A stretch of DNA of 64,000 bases from Selaginella tamariscina (taxonomy: Eukaryota > Streptophyta > Lycopodiopsida > Selaginellales > Selaginellaceae), in NCBI GenBank assembly GCA_003024785.1, contig PUQB01000194.1:228565-292564 (forward strand), read 5' to 3'. Position 1 is the first letter of the stretch. Each line of letters starts with the position of its first letter. The notes beneath the pieces are model-generated. The model ran no database searches. It was not told the origin of the DNA and saw nothing but the letters and a program-made list of their open reading frames with translations. This document shows positions 1-11,058 of the stretch, in pieces. Made by a program: the position numbers and the translations under genes.

Positions 1-224
1 CTAGCTGCATCCCGTGGATCCTACAACCTAGCTGTGTGCGATATGGAGGAGATGAGCAGGTCTTTTTTTGAGCGGGGGCTTCCCAGACCGAGGTGTACAC
101 CAAGCTCCAACAACAAGTTGACAAACTACACACGGTCGAGTCACAAACACTTTTCCACGAAGTGGTAGGTGAATACAACTTCAACCTCATCATCCTCGAC
201 TTGCCGAATGAGCTTATATATTGA
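1..224 (+). pseudogene. 3' end of unrecognised small gene, left copy
   Basis: This is the left-copy counterpart of 10835-11058. A frame around positions 83-224 stays open through lysine, glutamine and leucine-rich sequence (TKLQQQVDKLHTVESQ) and ends at a TGA at 222-224. The upstream part (CDMEEMSRSFFERG) is in a different frame, with the switch at a GGGGG run near 77-81. I do not recognise the family. The start lies outside the window. Confidence 0.4.
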
Positions 225-2086
225 GGTGCTAGCATCAACACATTATCCATCTCCAAACCCTCTCAATAGCCCCAACTCGTAAATATAGAACTACCAGCCT
301 CTAAATGATATCCACTCTATTGTACATATACGTACAGAATTTTTTTTTTAAAAAAAGTTAGAAATGTACACACTTTTGGTGATGTACTAATGAGTGGCTC
401 ACATGGGATTTTGAGTAGAAAAACACAAACACTACCAATAATATAACATTTCTAAGCAATAATTTTCAATGACTAATGATGTGTCTCTATTGCTTAATTA
501 TTGTTAAACACAACTAGACATTTTTTAAGTGTTTTTCTTTCCAATTGTACTTATGTGTTATTAGCTTGGGGAGTTTGAGTTTAAATTGTTGCAAAATGCA
601 AGTTTCAAAATTTATAAATTTGGTGGCTATGTTAAATAATTTAGTGTTAATAATTTTTGGCTTAAAATTAATTTCTTCAAGACTTTATATATAAGCTTAA
701 AATTTAATATACAAAAAGAAAATTATGATAAAATTATTATTTCATTTTAGCTTCCAAGTACGTGGAAAGGAAGAGTCCAAATTATTATTTGTGAGATCCA
801 GTTTTACTTAACCATGTCTCATTAACACTATAAATAGCTAGGTGAATAAATAAATGAATAATGTGCTTCTTTAGCACATAAGTATATATTATTTCATTAA
901 AATAGATTCATTACACCATATAGGAGTTTTACAGTGCAACAAACATGTTTTATAAATTAAATAATAAGCACTAATTCATTATCATATAAAAAGATAGCTT
1001 ATATTGGATCTAGCCAGTTAACCCAAATAGGAAATCATGAATGCATTCGTCCTACTATTCAAACTTCTACTTTATTAGTTTTTTTTTCTTGCTTCCTTGA
1101 AGTAAGGCTCTTATGAATCTTCGTATAATACACAGCCTAGTCATCCATATTCGTACTAATGTAACATCAATAGCGTTATGTTGATTCATCTTTGTGAGTG
1201 TAGTAATGCATCCATTAGCCATTGAATTGATCTGTTATTGACTCATCAAGGTGAGCGTAGTGATGCACCCAGCAATTGTTTGATTGATTGGTACATAGCA
1301 GCAATCATATAAGAGGAGTTAAGATGTTGCAATTGAGATTGAGTAAATTAATGTTCATGATTAAATTATGTTTGATCTAGCTTGAGTTGCGTGGGCTACC
1401 TACAAGGGGATGCTAGGGCTAAATACCAAATGGGATTAAGCCAATTTGTAAGTTCGCAAGGACATTCCCACTACGGCTAGGGTTTCAGAAGAGATTTGTA
1501 TATATTGCTTGTAAAAATACAAGATGGCCCCCTCCCGAAAGAAGAACTTCAACTTCCCCAAGGCAGGTAGAAATTTGAGCTCCCTTAGTTCTTACATTAG
1601 TTCTTAGATCTTACGAGCATCTAATCTAGGAGCTACATGTGTATGAGTATTAATCCATCTACCGTTGGATTTGCTTAGAAAATGAGCAAGCATTAATCCA
1701 TTTGTGCCGTTGGATCAGGGATTAGGACAATTTGTAAGTTTATTAAGAGTGATCCCAACTATCTCTAGGGTTTTTGGTTTCAACTTCTCTCAAGGCAAGG
1801 CAAGCCAAGGCGGTTTCTAGTTCCAAAGGCAAGGCACAACACAAATTTGAGCTCGACTACCGCTGTGTTCTTGCAATTCTTCAGTGGTAAGTTGTGGCAG
1901 CATTAATTTAATTTGATTTGTTTTCCCCTTTTTTTTTAATTGTGCACCAATTTGTAAAGTTCTAGTTAGGACATTTTTTGTGCGGATCAATCATACTAGG
2001 TTATCACATAATGGTCTTTGCACATGCTAGGCGCCACCTATAATAAAGTGTCAAATTTTGTCCAAAACTTGAAATTAATTCTGCAG
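225..2086 (+). promoter_or_regulatory. Upstream region, leader exon and leader intron of CID/zinc-knuckle gene (left copy)
   Basis: About 225-1430 is AT-rich with no gene visible. 1430-1886 reads like a plant promoter and 5' leader: 1436-1590 and 1720-1860 are two diverged copies of one segment (an AATTTGTAAGTT start, a CTAGGGTTT core, then a CAACTTC..CAAGGCA pyrimidine/purine stretch), and ATTAATCCATxTxCCGTTGGAT occurs twice near 1650 and 1694. A strong donor (GTAAGT) starts at 1887 and an acceptor (CTGCAG) ends at 2086, nine bases before the ATG, giving a 200-nt 5'-UTR intron. An in-frame TAG just upstream of the ATG supports that start. The right copy has the same layout, with intron 12718-12918. 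Confidence 0.5.
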
Positions 2087-2095
2087 GTCTAGAAA

Positions 2096-5000
2096 ATGAT
2101 TTCTAAAGAAATATCCACTAGTGATCTCATTGCAACTAAAGCCTTTGCTGCAAGAGAGGAATTTGAAGTGTTACTAAAGACACTAACAAGATCAAAACAC
2201 TGTATTCACAATGCCACAGCAAAAGCTTTTGAATGTGCTAAGCATGGTCTAGCCGAGGAGGTATGTGGAACTTATAAGTACATGCATGTACTTGTCAAGA
2301 AAGTTAAAAATATTACATACATATACATGTATAGTGCGAACTTACATATATGCATATACAATGATGAAACATATATGTATTCATATTGCTCTCTATGTTT
2401 TATAGATGTATAAGTGTGTTATTTGTGTTATATATACCTATTGTAATCTATTGGTGTTGCTACAAGTATATGTCTTATATGTTAGGTCAAATTAGATTCC
2501 AATACATAATACTATAAAAGCAATTCATAAACTACATTTATTGTGCATTTTTTTTTATTAGGTGATTGATATTATAGCAAGAAAAATAGAAATGGAACAA
2601 ACATATCCTAGGCGCCTCAATCTTTTTCTATTGGTGGATTCTATTACCAGATCCTCACATCAATCAAGTACGTACTAAGTATAAATAAATTATTTATGTT
2701 CAATCAAGTATGTACTAAGTATAAATAGATTATTTATGTTGATAGTGAAGTGTGACATTTACTTTTATTAAAGTACACACGCACATATAATAATATTAAA
2801 TCAAGAAGGTGTTCATATGTATTTACTAATACTTATTTAACACTTTCAGAAACATTTGCTAGGATGTACCTTCCCATTGTACAAAATGCCTTACCTAGGC
2901 TTTTAGTTGCTACTGCCCCACAAGGTCCTTCTGCACAAGACAATCGCAATGAATGTTTGGTGGTAAGGTTTACTACATTTATTTATTAACTCTCTTACTA
3001 TTGTTAAAATTTATTATTATAGGCCTTTAGAGTATGGAGCGCCTCAGACATTTTCCCAAAAACTATTCTTGAGCACTTTATTAGGGAGATTAAACAACAT
3101 AATAAGCCAATATTTAACACTCCTAATAGATTGGGGGAGATGGAGATGGCAATGGAAGAAATCGATCAATATGGAAGGTAATACACATGAACATAAAATG
3201 AATAAGGTGTATATACATCCACATATACAAATTCCATAAATACACATTATGTCTTGCATGCACTCAAACATAATAATAATAATATGTTCTTACATATTTA
3301 TTATTATGTTCTATAAATCTTATGTGTGGCCTTTCAGCAATATGAATTGGTTTCTTCCTGGAGATTTCAAGGAGAGTCAAACAGGTACATGGTTATTTTA
3401 TCTATTGTAGAATTGACTATTGAATGCATAGTAAATGATATATACATTACAGTGTAGTTTCATTTTATATGTTTTGTTTTCATCACACCTTACACATATG
3501 TACATCATGCTGATTAACATGCTCTTTTATTTTAATATATTTGTCCATATGAATTTTAGTGCATGCTTATTACTATATTATATGTATTTGTGCATGAATT
3601 TTGATCTTTATTTTAATGAGAGATGCTTGTGTTTGTGGTGACGGCATGGCTGCATAATTACATGCATATGGTTTAATATGTTTTGAATATAGAAGGTGAA
3701 GTAAAGACCGAGGGCACTTTACAAAACTCAACCCACCCACTTCTCCAAAATGTTTTCCGTTCACATCTCCCAGAGCAACCTCCCCAAGGTAAGTAAATAT
3801 CCCTACATGTATATCCATCTTATGTGCATGTTTATGTGTATATGTGTGTTGGTTTATGTCTATATATATATATATATGTACATATGTATAATGTAGAGGG
3901 AAATGTTCTTTATTATATCTTTAGAGATATGCTTAGCACTTGGTTGATGGTCACTATAGAGGAGGTGCATGTGAATTTCAATACTGGGGAAAATCATATA
4001 TCCTTAATGTTTGTTTCAATTGTGGAGCAGATCACTTTAAGCGGAGTTGCAAGGGCAATAGGTGTTTCAATTGTGGGGCATTAAACCACATAGCACAAGA
4101 ATGTCCTAAGGATAAGCGGAATTTTAAATGTGGAGAAGCTTATCACCATTTTAGATTGTCCTAAGCTAAAGGATAAGAAACAGTGTTTCAATTTGGAGCA
4201 GATGATCACTTCATTCGGGATTGTCCTAAGCTAAAGGATAAGAAACAGTGTTTCAATTGTGAGCAGATGATCACTTCATTCGGGATTGTCCTAAGCTAAA
4301 GGATAAGAAACAGTGTTTCAATTGTGGAGCAGATGATCACTTCATTCGGGATTGTCCTAAGCTAAAGGATAAGAAACAGTGTTTCAATTGTGAAGCAGAT
4401 GATCACTTCATTCGGGATTGTCCTAAGCTAAAGGATAAGAAACAGTGTTTCAATTGTGGAGCAGATGATCACTTCATTCGGGATTGTCCTAAGCTAAAGG
4501 ATAAGAAACAGTGTTTCAATTGTGGAGCAGATGATCACTTCATTCGGGATTGTCCTAAGCTAAAGGATAAGAAACAGTGTTTCAATTGTGGAGCAGATGA
4601 TCATTCATTCGGGATTGTCCTAAGCTAAAGGATAAGAAAGTGTTTCAATTGTGAAGCAGATGATCACTTCATTCGGGATTGTCCTAAGCTAAAGGATAAG
4701 AAACAGTGTTTCAATTGTGGAGCAGATGATCACTTCATTCGGGATTGTCAAAGACCTAAAGACAAGAAAACTGTATACAAGGGTAAGTATGAATATGGTC
4801 AGACTAGTGGATATTCATATGGGCAAACTATATCCATTATGAGATTGATAGCAGTGAATATGCATATTGCTCGGAATGTGCTTCAAGGTAAGTATGATTG
4901 TAGTGGTGTTACCTATGATCAAGGTGGGGAGAAATATTATTACAAAGAGGACTCTAACACCGGGGTATAAGGCAAACTCCAATTAAGAACACGCAAGCTC

Positions 5001-5248
5001 ATGCTGCAGACGTAGAGGTGATAGCTAAGCAAGTTACAAAACCAGATAATGCTCATGAGAAGATGGATATCAAGATGAACACAACTATTGTTGAGACTAT
5101 GGAAACCACTACAAAGACTACCCTCACATATATGGAAGGAGGTGATTACAAGGGATCCAATGATCAATATCACCAAGACGAGAGATTTATTGCTGGTAGA
5201 GATGGCAAAAGGTATCATCGAGAACCAGGGTTTGGTAGAAGGGATTAA
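2096..5248 (+). pseudogene. HUA2-like CID domain plus CCHC zinc-knuckle gene, left copy (frameshifted)
   Basis: Six exons (2096-2260, 2562-2667, 2850-2962, 3023-3177, 3338-3384, 3693-3788) join in phase at GT-AG sites to give about 228 residues. Landmarks LLKTLTR, NLFLLVDSIT, ALPRLL, VWSASDIFP and DQYGSN match the CID (RPR) domain of plant HUA2/HULK proteins, which bind the RNA polymerase II C-terminal tail. The PWWP domain normal at the HUA2 N-terminus is absent. A zinc-knuckle ORF follows from about 3937, but the frame breaks at 4154 (2-nt loss versus the right copy) and in at least four repeat units. An acidic and threonine-rich tail runs to a TAA at 5248. The exon-6 phase does not fit the knuckle frame with the visible acceptors, so a small exon, an indel or two separate genes remain possible. 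Confidence 0.7.
4154..4748 (+). repeat. 66-bp coding minisatellite, nine units (zinc knuckles, left copy)
   Basis: Nine direct repeats of a 66-bp unit encode DCPKLKDKKQ followed by CFNCGADDHFIR, so each unit supplies one CX2CX4HX4C knuckle straddling the unit boundary. Units 1, 2, 7 and 8 carry 1-2 nt deletions that break the frame; the others are nearly identical. The right copy of the gene has only four units. Confidence 0.95.
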
Positions 5249-7066
5249 GGTTTGTATTATTATTATTAGAACAAAATCAAAAATATAAATTTAAAGTGAA
5301 TTATGTTTTTAATTATTTTAGACTTAGGTATCTAGTAATGCAATTTACTGTAAGCATATGCTTTAATTGAATGGTTTTTAAATTTGATGTGCATCTATGT
5401 GTAATGTGTGTGTGTGCCTCTCTTTCTCTTAATATATTGTGTGTGTGTGAGAGTGTGAGTATTATTGATAATAGATCACACACACGCGTGTGTGAGAGAG
5501 TGTGTGTGTTAGACATAATTTTAGTTCTTGAGTTTATGATAAAGCAACATACCATACTAACGATATGTGTGATCAAGTTATGTGTGTATATATGCAAAAC
5601 TAAACTATAGTATAACAATGGCTGATGTACCTCAGTATGGGATGATAAATAGGTTACAAATACAGAAAATAGAAGGGTAAGCTGGTAAGCCCTTTATCAA
5701 GATGTGAAGACAAAATATATTATCACTTCCAATCTTTTCTAATCATCGCATTATAATGAATAAACTTACTTTCATTATAGTTTTTGTTCACTTTTAGAGT
5801 TTTTTTTTTTTTTTAAAGATTATCTTTTAAAGTTTTTTTGGATAAAATAATGTGTGTCAAAGAGATAGAGGGACTGTTAAGATAACTCGTATTGTATTAC
5901 TTGATACTTCAACATAAACTCTGCATGAACCCTATATCTATCAAGTTTGATAAGTTTTCTTTATTAAATTTTATGTATAAAAGTTCATTTATATTTCAAA
6001 AAATTTATAATTTGAGCTCTCACATAAATCTTTTGTGCGTGTGTGTGAGCATATATATAGCATGGACAAGTAATGTTTAATAATAAAATTTGATGTGTTA
6101 TTAGCATCGGTAGATTTAATTAATACTAAATTATAAATTCTATATAATTGATTAAGATATTCAGTTAAACTTTGTTTCCGAGTTACACACTTCACCTTTT
6201 AAAAGTTTAATTAATATTAATAGGAAAATAATAATAGATTTAACTATTTATATTCTAATTAGTGGCTCCTGAGAAAACTAATATATACTATGATAATCTA
6301 TTTAAAATTATTAATAATTAATACTAAATATAAAATTAAATTATGTATATGTAATCAATATGATTAAATAAAGTAATGACATTGTGTTTAAAGTAACGAC
6401 AATTTTAAGAAGAAACGGATTGTTCTAATAAAAACTCTTTAATAATGAATACTCTTTTTAAATTATGTTCTATATATGTGTTACACACACGAATGCACAT
6501 TTACTAACACATGGGTTCTCATTTTGACAATACAAGTGGAAGTGTCAATTTATAGACATAAATAAATTACTAAAACAAAAAATGTTTATATGATGTATTA
6601 TACGTGTAAGTATTATATGAAATACACGTTTGAGATTTATAATTATAATGCTCAAGGTTAAATGATGATTTAGTTAATAATATGTATTAATTGCTATCTA
6701 TTTAATTATAAAAATTTATATATAAACTTGATCCACTTTTAACCACGTGACAACCTTTCCGGCTTAGTCTAAAAGGATATTATAAATCCGTTTTGAACCA
6801 TCCATCCATAAATATAGATTGAATAAGACATCATATTGATTAAGTTATTAAATTGAACTTAGTAATAATCTTTTTCATACACTTTTGCCTTGATTATCTC
6901 AATTAGTTCTATTCTAAATGCTTATGATTCAGACTAGTCAAGGATGGATCATTTCTAAATTAATTTGTAACTAACAAGTTAACTTGTCAAAATCAATTAT
7001 CAAAAATGATAAACCTCAGAAGTTTCACAACAAATTAAATGGTAGGCACTAGTCAATGAGTCACGT
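5249..7066. other. AT-rich spacer, left copy
   Basis: I see no gene. The stretch holds TG/CA runs, including the palindrome CACACACACGCGTGTGTG at 5477-5494, a T-run near 5803, and long A/T-biased sequence up to the LTR. Open frames here come from low-complexity DNA. The right-copy equivalent is 15785-17604. Confidence 0.7.
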
Positions 7067-9052
7067 TGTAATGAAGTAGACTTAGGTAATGGATTCATAA
7101 CTGGTAGGTGGAATATTTAAAAATATACTAATGACAGGTGTACATAGATCTAGAAGTCCCATAAAGGTACACAATCCATAAATAGAAAAGTCCATAACAT
7201 AAAAGGATATAGGCCTATGATATAAAAAGGGACAAACGTATTTAGGGGTGATCATGATCCTTAGGACGAGCTGGGTACTAGCGAAAAGTACTGTACTAGT
7301 GTGTTAAGCACACGATATTGCAAGTCTGCATATTGCTCGGGGGAGAACACCACGTGTTCTTTGGTTGGGAGGTTTGAGTTGGCAAATCTTGTGTGCGTGT
7401 CCATACACGTGTGTTAGGAGCGTTACAATTGGTATCGGAGCCACACGATCATGAGCGACAACCCTGTGGTCGTGTCTTGAGTGATTGAGGCAGAGAAAGG
7501 TGAAGAAATTAATATAAAAGTCGAAACATGAAGAAGGGAACAACTTTGTTCCAGAGTATGAGTGGACTGATGAAGCTCTTACTGTTGAATTTGCTTGTGT
7601 TAAATCCACTTTGGAGACACTTGTGAAAGATGTTCACGAGGGTCTTGATTTTTTTCCATGATGAGCTACGAGGGTTATTGGAAGTTCATGGTTTTAAGGG
7701 TTCCTCTTCCAAACATTTTGAAAAAAGCTTATGCTGAATTTTGATGGCCGTGGCGGGCCAGTGATAGCTATTGCTTGGCTAGCTAATGCTGAAAAGCTAG
7801 TGTTACTACAAGGCCTTATGTTATATGAAGCTTTTCGTGCAGTGACTTTTGCCTTGACAAAAGATGCACTCAAGTGGTGGCATCATGTGAGTGTAGAAAG
7901 AGGAAAAAGTGGTCGATTGGTGGACTCACTTGAGGAGTTTAAGAAGTTATTTTCTTCTGAATACTCTCCTATTAATGATTCTAAGGTGGCATTGCTAGCA
8001 CTACATAAGTGCACACATAGCAAAATAGCTTGGATAGCTACATCAAAGAAATGATTGATTATTTCTCGAGGATTGTTTTACCAGTGGAAGTCCAAAAGAC
8101 GTACTTTTTGGATGGATTGGCAAGTTCAACTATGAAATCTCAGTTGGAGGCTGCTGACTCTAATGATGTGGACCTCGAAGAGATGTTTAAAAAGGTAAGG
8201 AATATTAATATCTCCTTAGGCAAGGAGCATTGTGAATATAGAAGTTATGGACGTTCTTATCGTGATAAGGGACGGTTTGATCGTCATCACCACCCTTATG
8301 ATAAAAAAGCGGGTTTTGAAAGTAATAACCTGTATGACAAAAAAGGAGAATTTAAGAAAAATTTAAATATACATGTCAAGTCTTATCAAGCCACTAAAGA
8401 ATGCTTTAAGACACATGTGGTTAGAGATTGCCCCCTTAGGAAGAGTGTATCATTAAGGGTAGTCCTAAAAAGCTTTCTGATACAGCTAAACAAGTGAGCT
8501 GTATTGTTGGGAAAACTCTTCCTGTTGGTCCAGAAGAACCAGTCATTGTGCTTATGACTCAAGTACATGGTACTTCTGCAAGTGTATTATTGAACTCTGG
8601 TAGTTCTAATAATTGGGTTTCATGGAACTTTGTTAATCATTTGAAGTTACCAGTGAAAACTACAAATCCATATTATATTGGAGGGGCTATTATAGATCCA
8701 GAAGAGCATCATGGTATAGTTACTGTACCATTAATTATAAAGGGCACTACAGTGAATGAGGACTTTTTTGTGGCTAACTTGAATTGGTTTGATATCATCT
8801 TTGGCATGTCTTGGTTTAAGAAGATGACACTAGTAATTGATTGGAATACTTATGAAGTTTCCATGGAGCACGAAGATAGCAATAAGGAATTCTACTGCAA
8901 GTTATTTGGTGTATGTGTGTGATATGGAGGATGCTTCAAAGATCGATAATAATTATGTTCAAGTACGTCCTTTAATATTCGATGAACATACATACCTTAT
9001 TTTCTGCCATTAAACTTAAAAATGTAATTAATGCTAATTGGGGTTTAGGTGT
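7067..9052 (+). mobile_element. Ty3/gypsy element, left copy truncated after protease
   Basis: It begins with a TG..CA LTR at 7067-7427 (361 bp), preceded by CACGT at 7062-7066. A primer binding site (TGGTATCGGAGCC, one mismatch to the initiator-Met tRNA type) lies at 7430-7442. Gag runs through 7731-8497 in two frames (KWWHH and DYFSRI regions) and the protease domain through 8494-8922. Matching sequence ends at 9052, so reverse transcriptase, RNase H, integrase and the 3' LTR are absent. The cut is the edge of the tandem duplication, not an independent deletion. The protease active site reads NSGS where DSG is expected. Confidence 0.9.
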
Positions 9053-10284
9053 ACACTATATTCTATGTATACTTGTTATTGGATTTCATACAACTATTGT
9101 ATCACTTGAGAGCTACCCCCTTCAAATGTGCAAAAACTCCCGAAGTGCACATTCATCATATTAAGGAATATCACATGAAAATGATATAACCAATGGTACT
9201 GGATCACCCCAAAAAATTAGGAAACAAATTTTCAGTTTTGTAAAATCAACATAATAGAAGACGTGGACAAGAGGAGAACAACTCACCATCAACGAGTCGT
9301 TTTAATAATTTAATTTGTGCATGGACAATAGTTACCAAGACACGAAAAGTTGCCTCTGTATCCAAAAAAAGGGCAGCATAAAGCATTTCAAATATTATTT
9401 TGATAGAAAATAAGTTAAGAATCAAAATGTGATACCGTGATAAAGTGTGTATACTTTTTCGCTTCAAAAAGTCATTTGACTTGAAGTGATAACATAAAAT
9501 GTTCTAAATATTGTTTTGAAAATTCTTTCCTTGTAATAAATATTATAAACAACTTTATTTGTAATAAACAATAAAATCTTAATAACAATTGTAGTCCACG
9601 ATCAAGATTTAACATACAATAATGAAGTATTGTTTATTTAAACCATAAACACATACCCAAAAGAGTTATATGCAAAGACCTTGAGATTGAGCAAGCTAGC
9701 TAGCCGCAGAGCCTGCATTACCACTGGGACAGAATGTAATTGTGAATTTTGTTCTCGATGCATATGTGAAGCTTGAGTTTATCTTATCATACTTATAAGT
9801 TGCAGCAGCATGGCAAGACTCCTTAAACTTGCCAGTGAAATAGCTGGTTGGACACCCTCATTTTTTGAACTCATTGCTACAAGAGTCCTGGAGGCTTGGG
9901 CCCCAGGAGGCATGACCTTGAATATTCTAAAATATTCTTTGGGTCGGCAGTTTTGGCCTCAATTGGCTCTACCTAAATATTTTTTTATATTAGTTTAACT
10001 TATTACTTAATCCACACAAGATAAACTTTCTTCTTCATCTTAAGCAAAGTTATAGTTCTCGAATCACTACTTAGGCTTGGATGTGGAGCTGTCTGAGTTG
10101 GTATTTCCTCATGTCAAATGTTCTCTGTGAGCTTGTTTGTTTAGGGTTTTAGGGTTTAGGGTTGCCAACCTAGAGAGTTCAAAACTCTTCTCAGTTCTTA
10201 CAAAATTTCTTCGAGCTCAACGGCAACTAATAGCGACGATCTAGTTCTGGAACCAATATCCCAAACAAGGTCACCTGGTCTACT
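9053..10284. other. Left end of duplication unit, no clear gene
   Basis: This stretch has no match elsewhere in the window. 9053-9800 shows no convincing coding sequence. A 62-codon ORF at 9810-9998 has no family features I recognise. 10141-10163 holds two and a half telomere-type repeats (TTTAGGG) followed by leader-like sequence, which may be the telo-box promoter and 5' UTR of the small gene that follows. Confidence 0.5.
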
Positions 10285-10287
10285 GAG

Positions 10288-11058
10288 ATGCTTAATCAAA
10301 AGTTGCATGAGTCTAACACTCTTTTGTTGAACCATCGTCTTGTACGAACTTCCATTAGAATAGACAAAGCAAAGTACTTCCTTACCAAGCTTATTGTGTC
10401 AGTGCTACAAGAAGAAAGGAAAGAGCTCAAGGGGTTTATGAGGGTGAAACATGGAATTGGCATTTACATGTTATTGGGAAAGGCATGTAGATGTTGATGA
10501 TGTCTCTTTGGTATCGGTATGATTTAGCACTGACCAGAAAAATGCCCTCAAGGGGTTTATGAGGGTGAAACATGGAATTGGCATTTACATGTTATTGGGA
10601 AAGGCATGTAGATGTTGATGATGTCTCTTTGGTATCGGTATGATTTAGCACTGACCAAAAAAATGCCCTCTTAGAATAGATAGTGTCATTCAGTAACTTA
10701 CCATTCTTAAAATTAGATCTAGATAAAGAGACGTGAAAAAACCTTTCATGATTTTATTGCCCATTGAATTAAAATAATCTTTTCTCTTAGCTGGTTTAGA
10801 CATTAAGAATGACATGATGATTTTCATCCCGACACTAGCTGCATCCCGTGGATCCTACAACCTAGCTGTGTGCGATATGGAGGAGATGAGCAGGTCTTTT
10901 TTTGAGCGGGGGCTTCCCAGACCGAGGTGTACACCAAGCTCCAACAACAAGTTGACAAACTACACACGGTCGAGTCACAAACACTTTTCCACGAAGTGGT
11001 AGGTGAATACAACTTCAACCTCATCATCCTCGACTTGCCGAATGAGCTTATATATTGA
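10288..11058 (+). pseudogene. Unrecognised two-exon gene, right copy
   Basis: An open frame from 10288 (MLNQKLHESNTLLL, then EERKELK) looks like real protein up to about 10430. A 121-bp tandem duplication then fills what is probably an intron. After a pyrimidine tract and acceptor (CTCTTAG, ending near 10790), a second open stretch reads KNDMMIFIPTLAASRGSY, then CDMEEMSRSFFERG, then after a +1/-1 slip at a G-run near 10911-10915 TKLQQQVDKLHTVESQ, and stops with TGA at 11056-11058. The C-terminal part is glutamine-rich and probably helical. I do not recognise the family. Exon 1 has no obvious donor, so the model is tentative. Confidence 0.4.
10426..10670. repeat. 121-bp tandem duplication
   Basis: The segment starting CTCAAGGGGTTTATGAGG is repeated after 121 bp with almost no change (GACCAG versus GACCAA near the end), and a few bases of a third unit follow. 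It lies in or next to the probable intron of the small gene. Very few differences mean it is recent. Confidence 0.95.

Larger units (their letters stand above)
1..9052. repeat. Left copy of tandem segmental duplication (partial)
   Basis: Positions 1-9052 match 10835-19573 almost base for base. They share the tail of a small gene, a CID/zinc-knuckle gene, an AT-rich spacer and the 5' LTR, gag and protease part of a Ty3/gypsy element. Similarity stops abruptly at 9052/19573, inside the element. Differences seen by eye are mostly small indels; the largest are about five fewer 66-bp coding repeat units and one extra intron repeat in the right copy. The left copy starts before the window. Confidence 0.95.

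Noticed and set aside
3824-4084. 86-codon ORF joinable in phase to CID exon 6
   Set aside because: It is the wrong frame of the zinc-knuckle region and lacks any protein-like pattern, although the phase would fit.
5313-5618. Overlapping ORFs on both strands
   Set aside because: Produced by the TG/CA microsatellite; not kept between the two duplicate copies.
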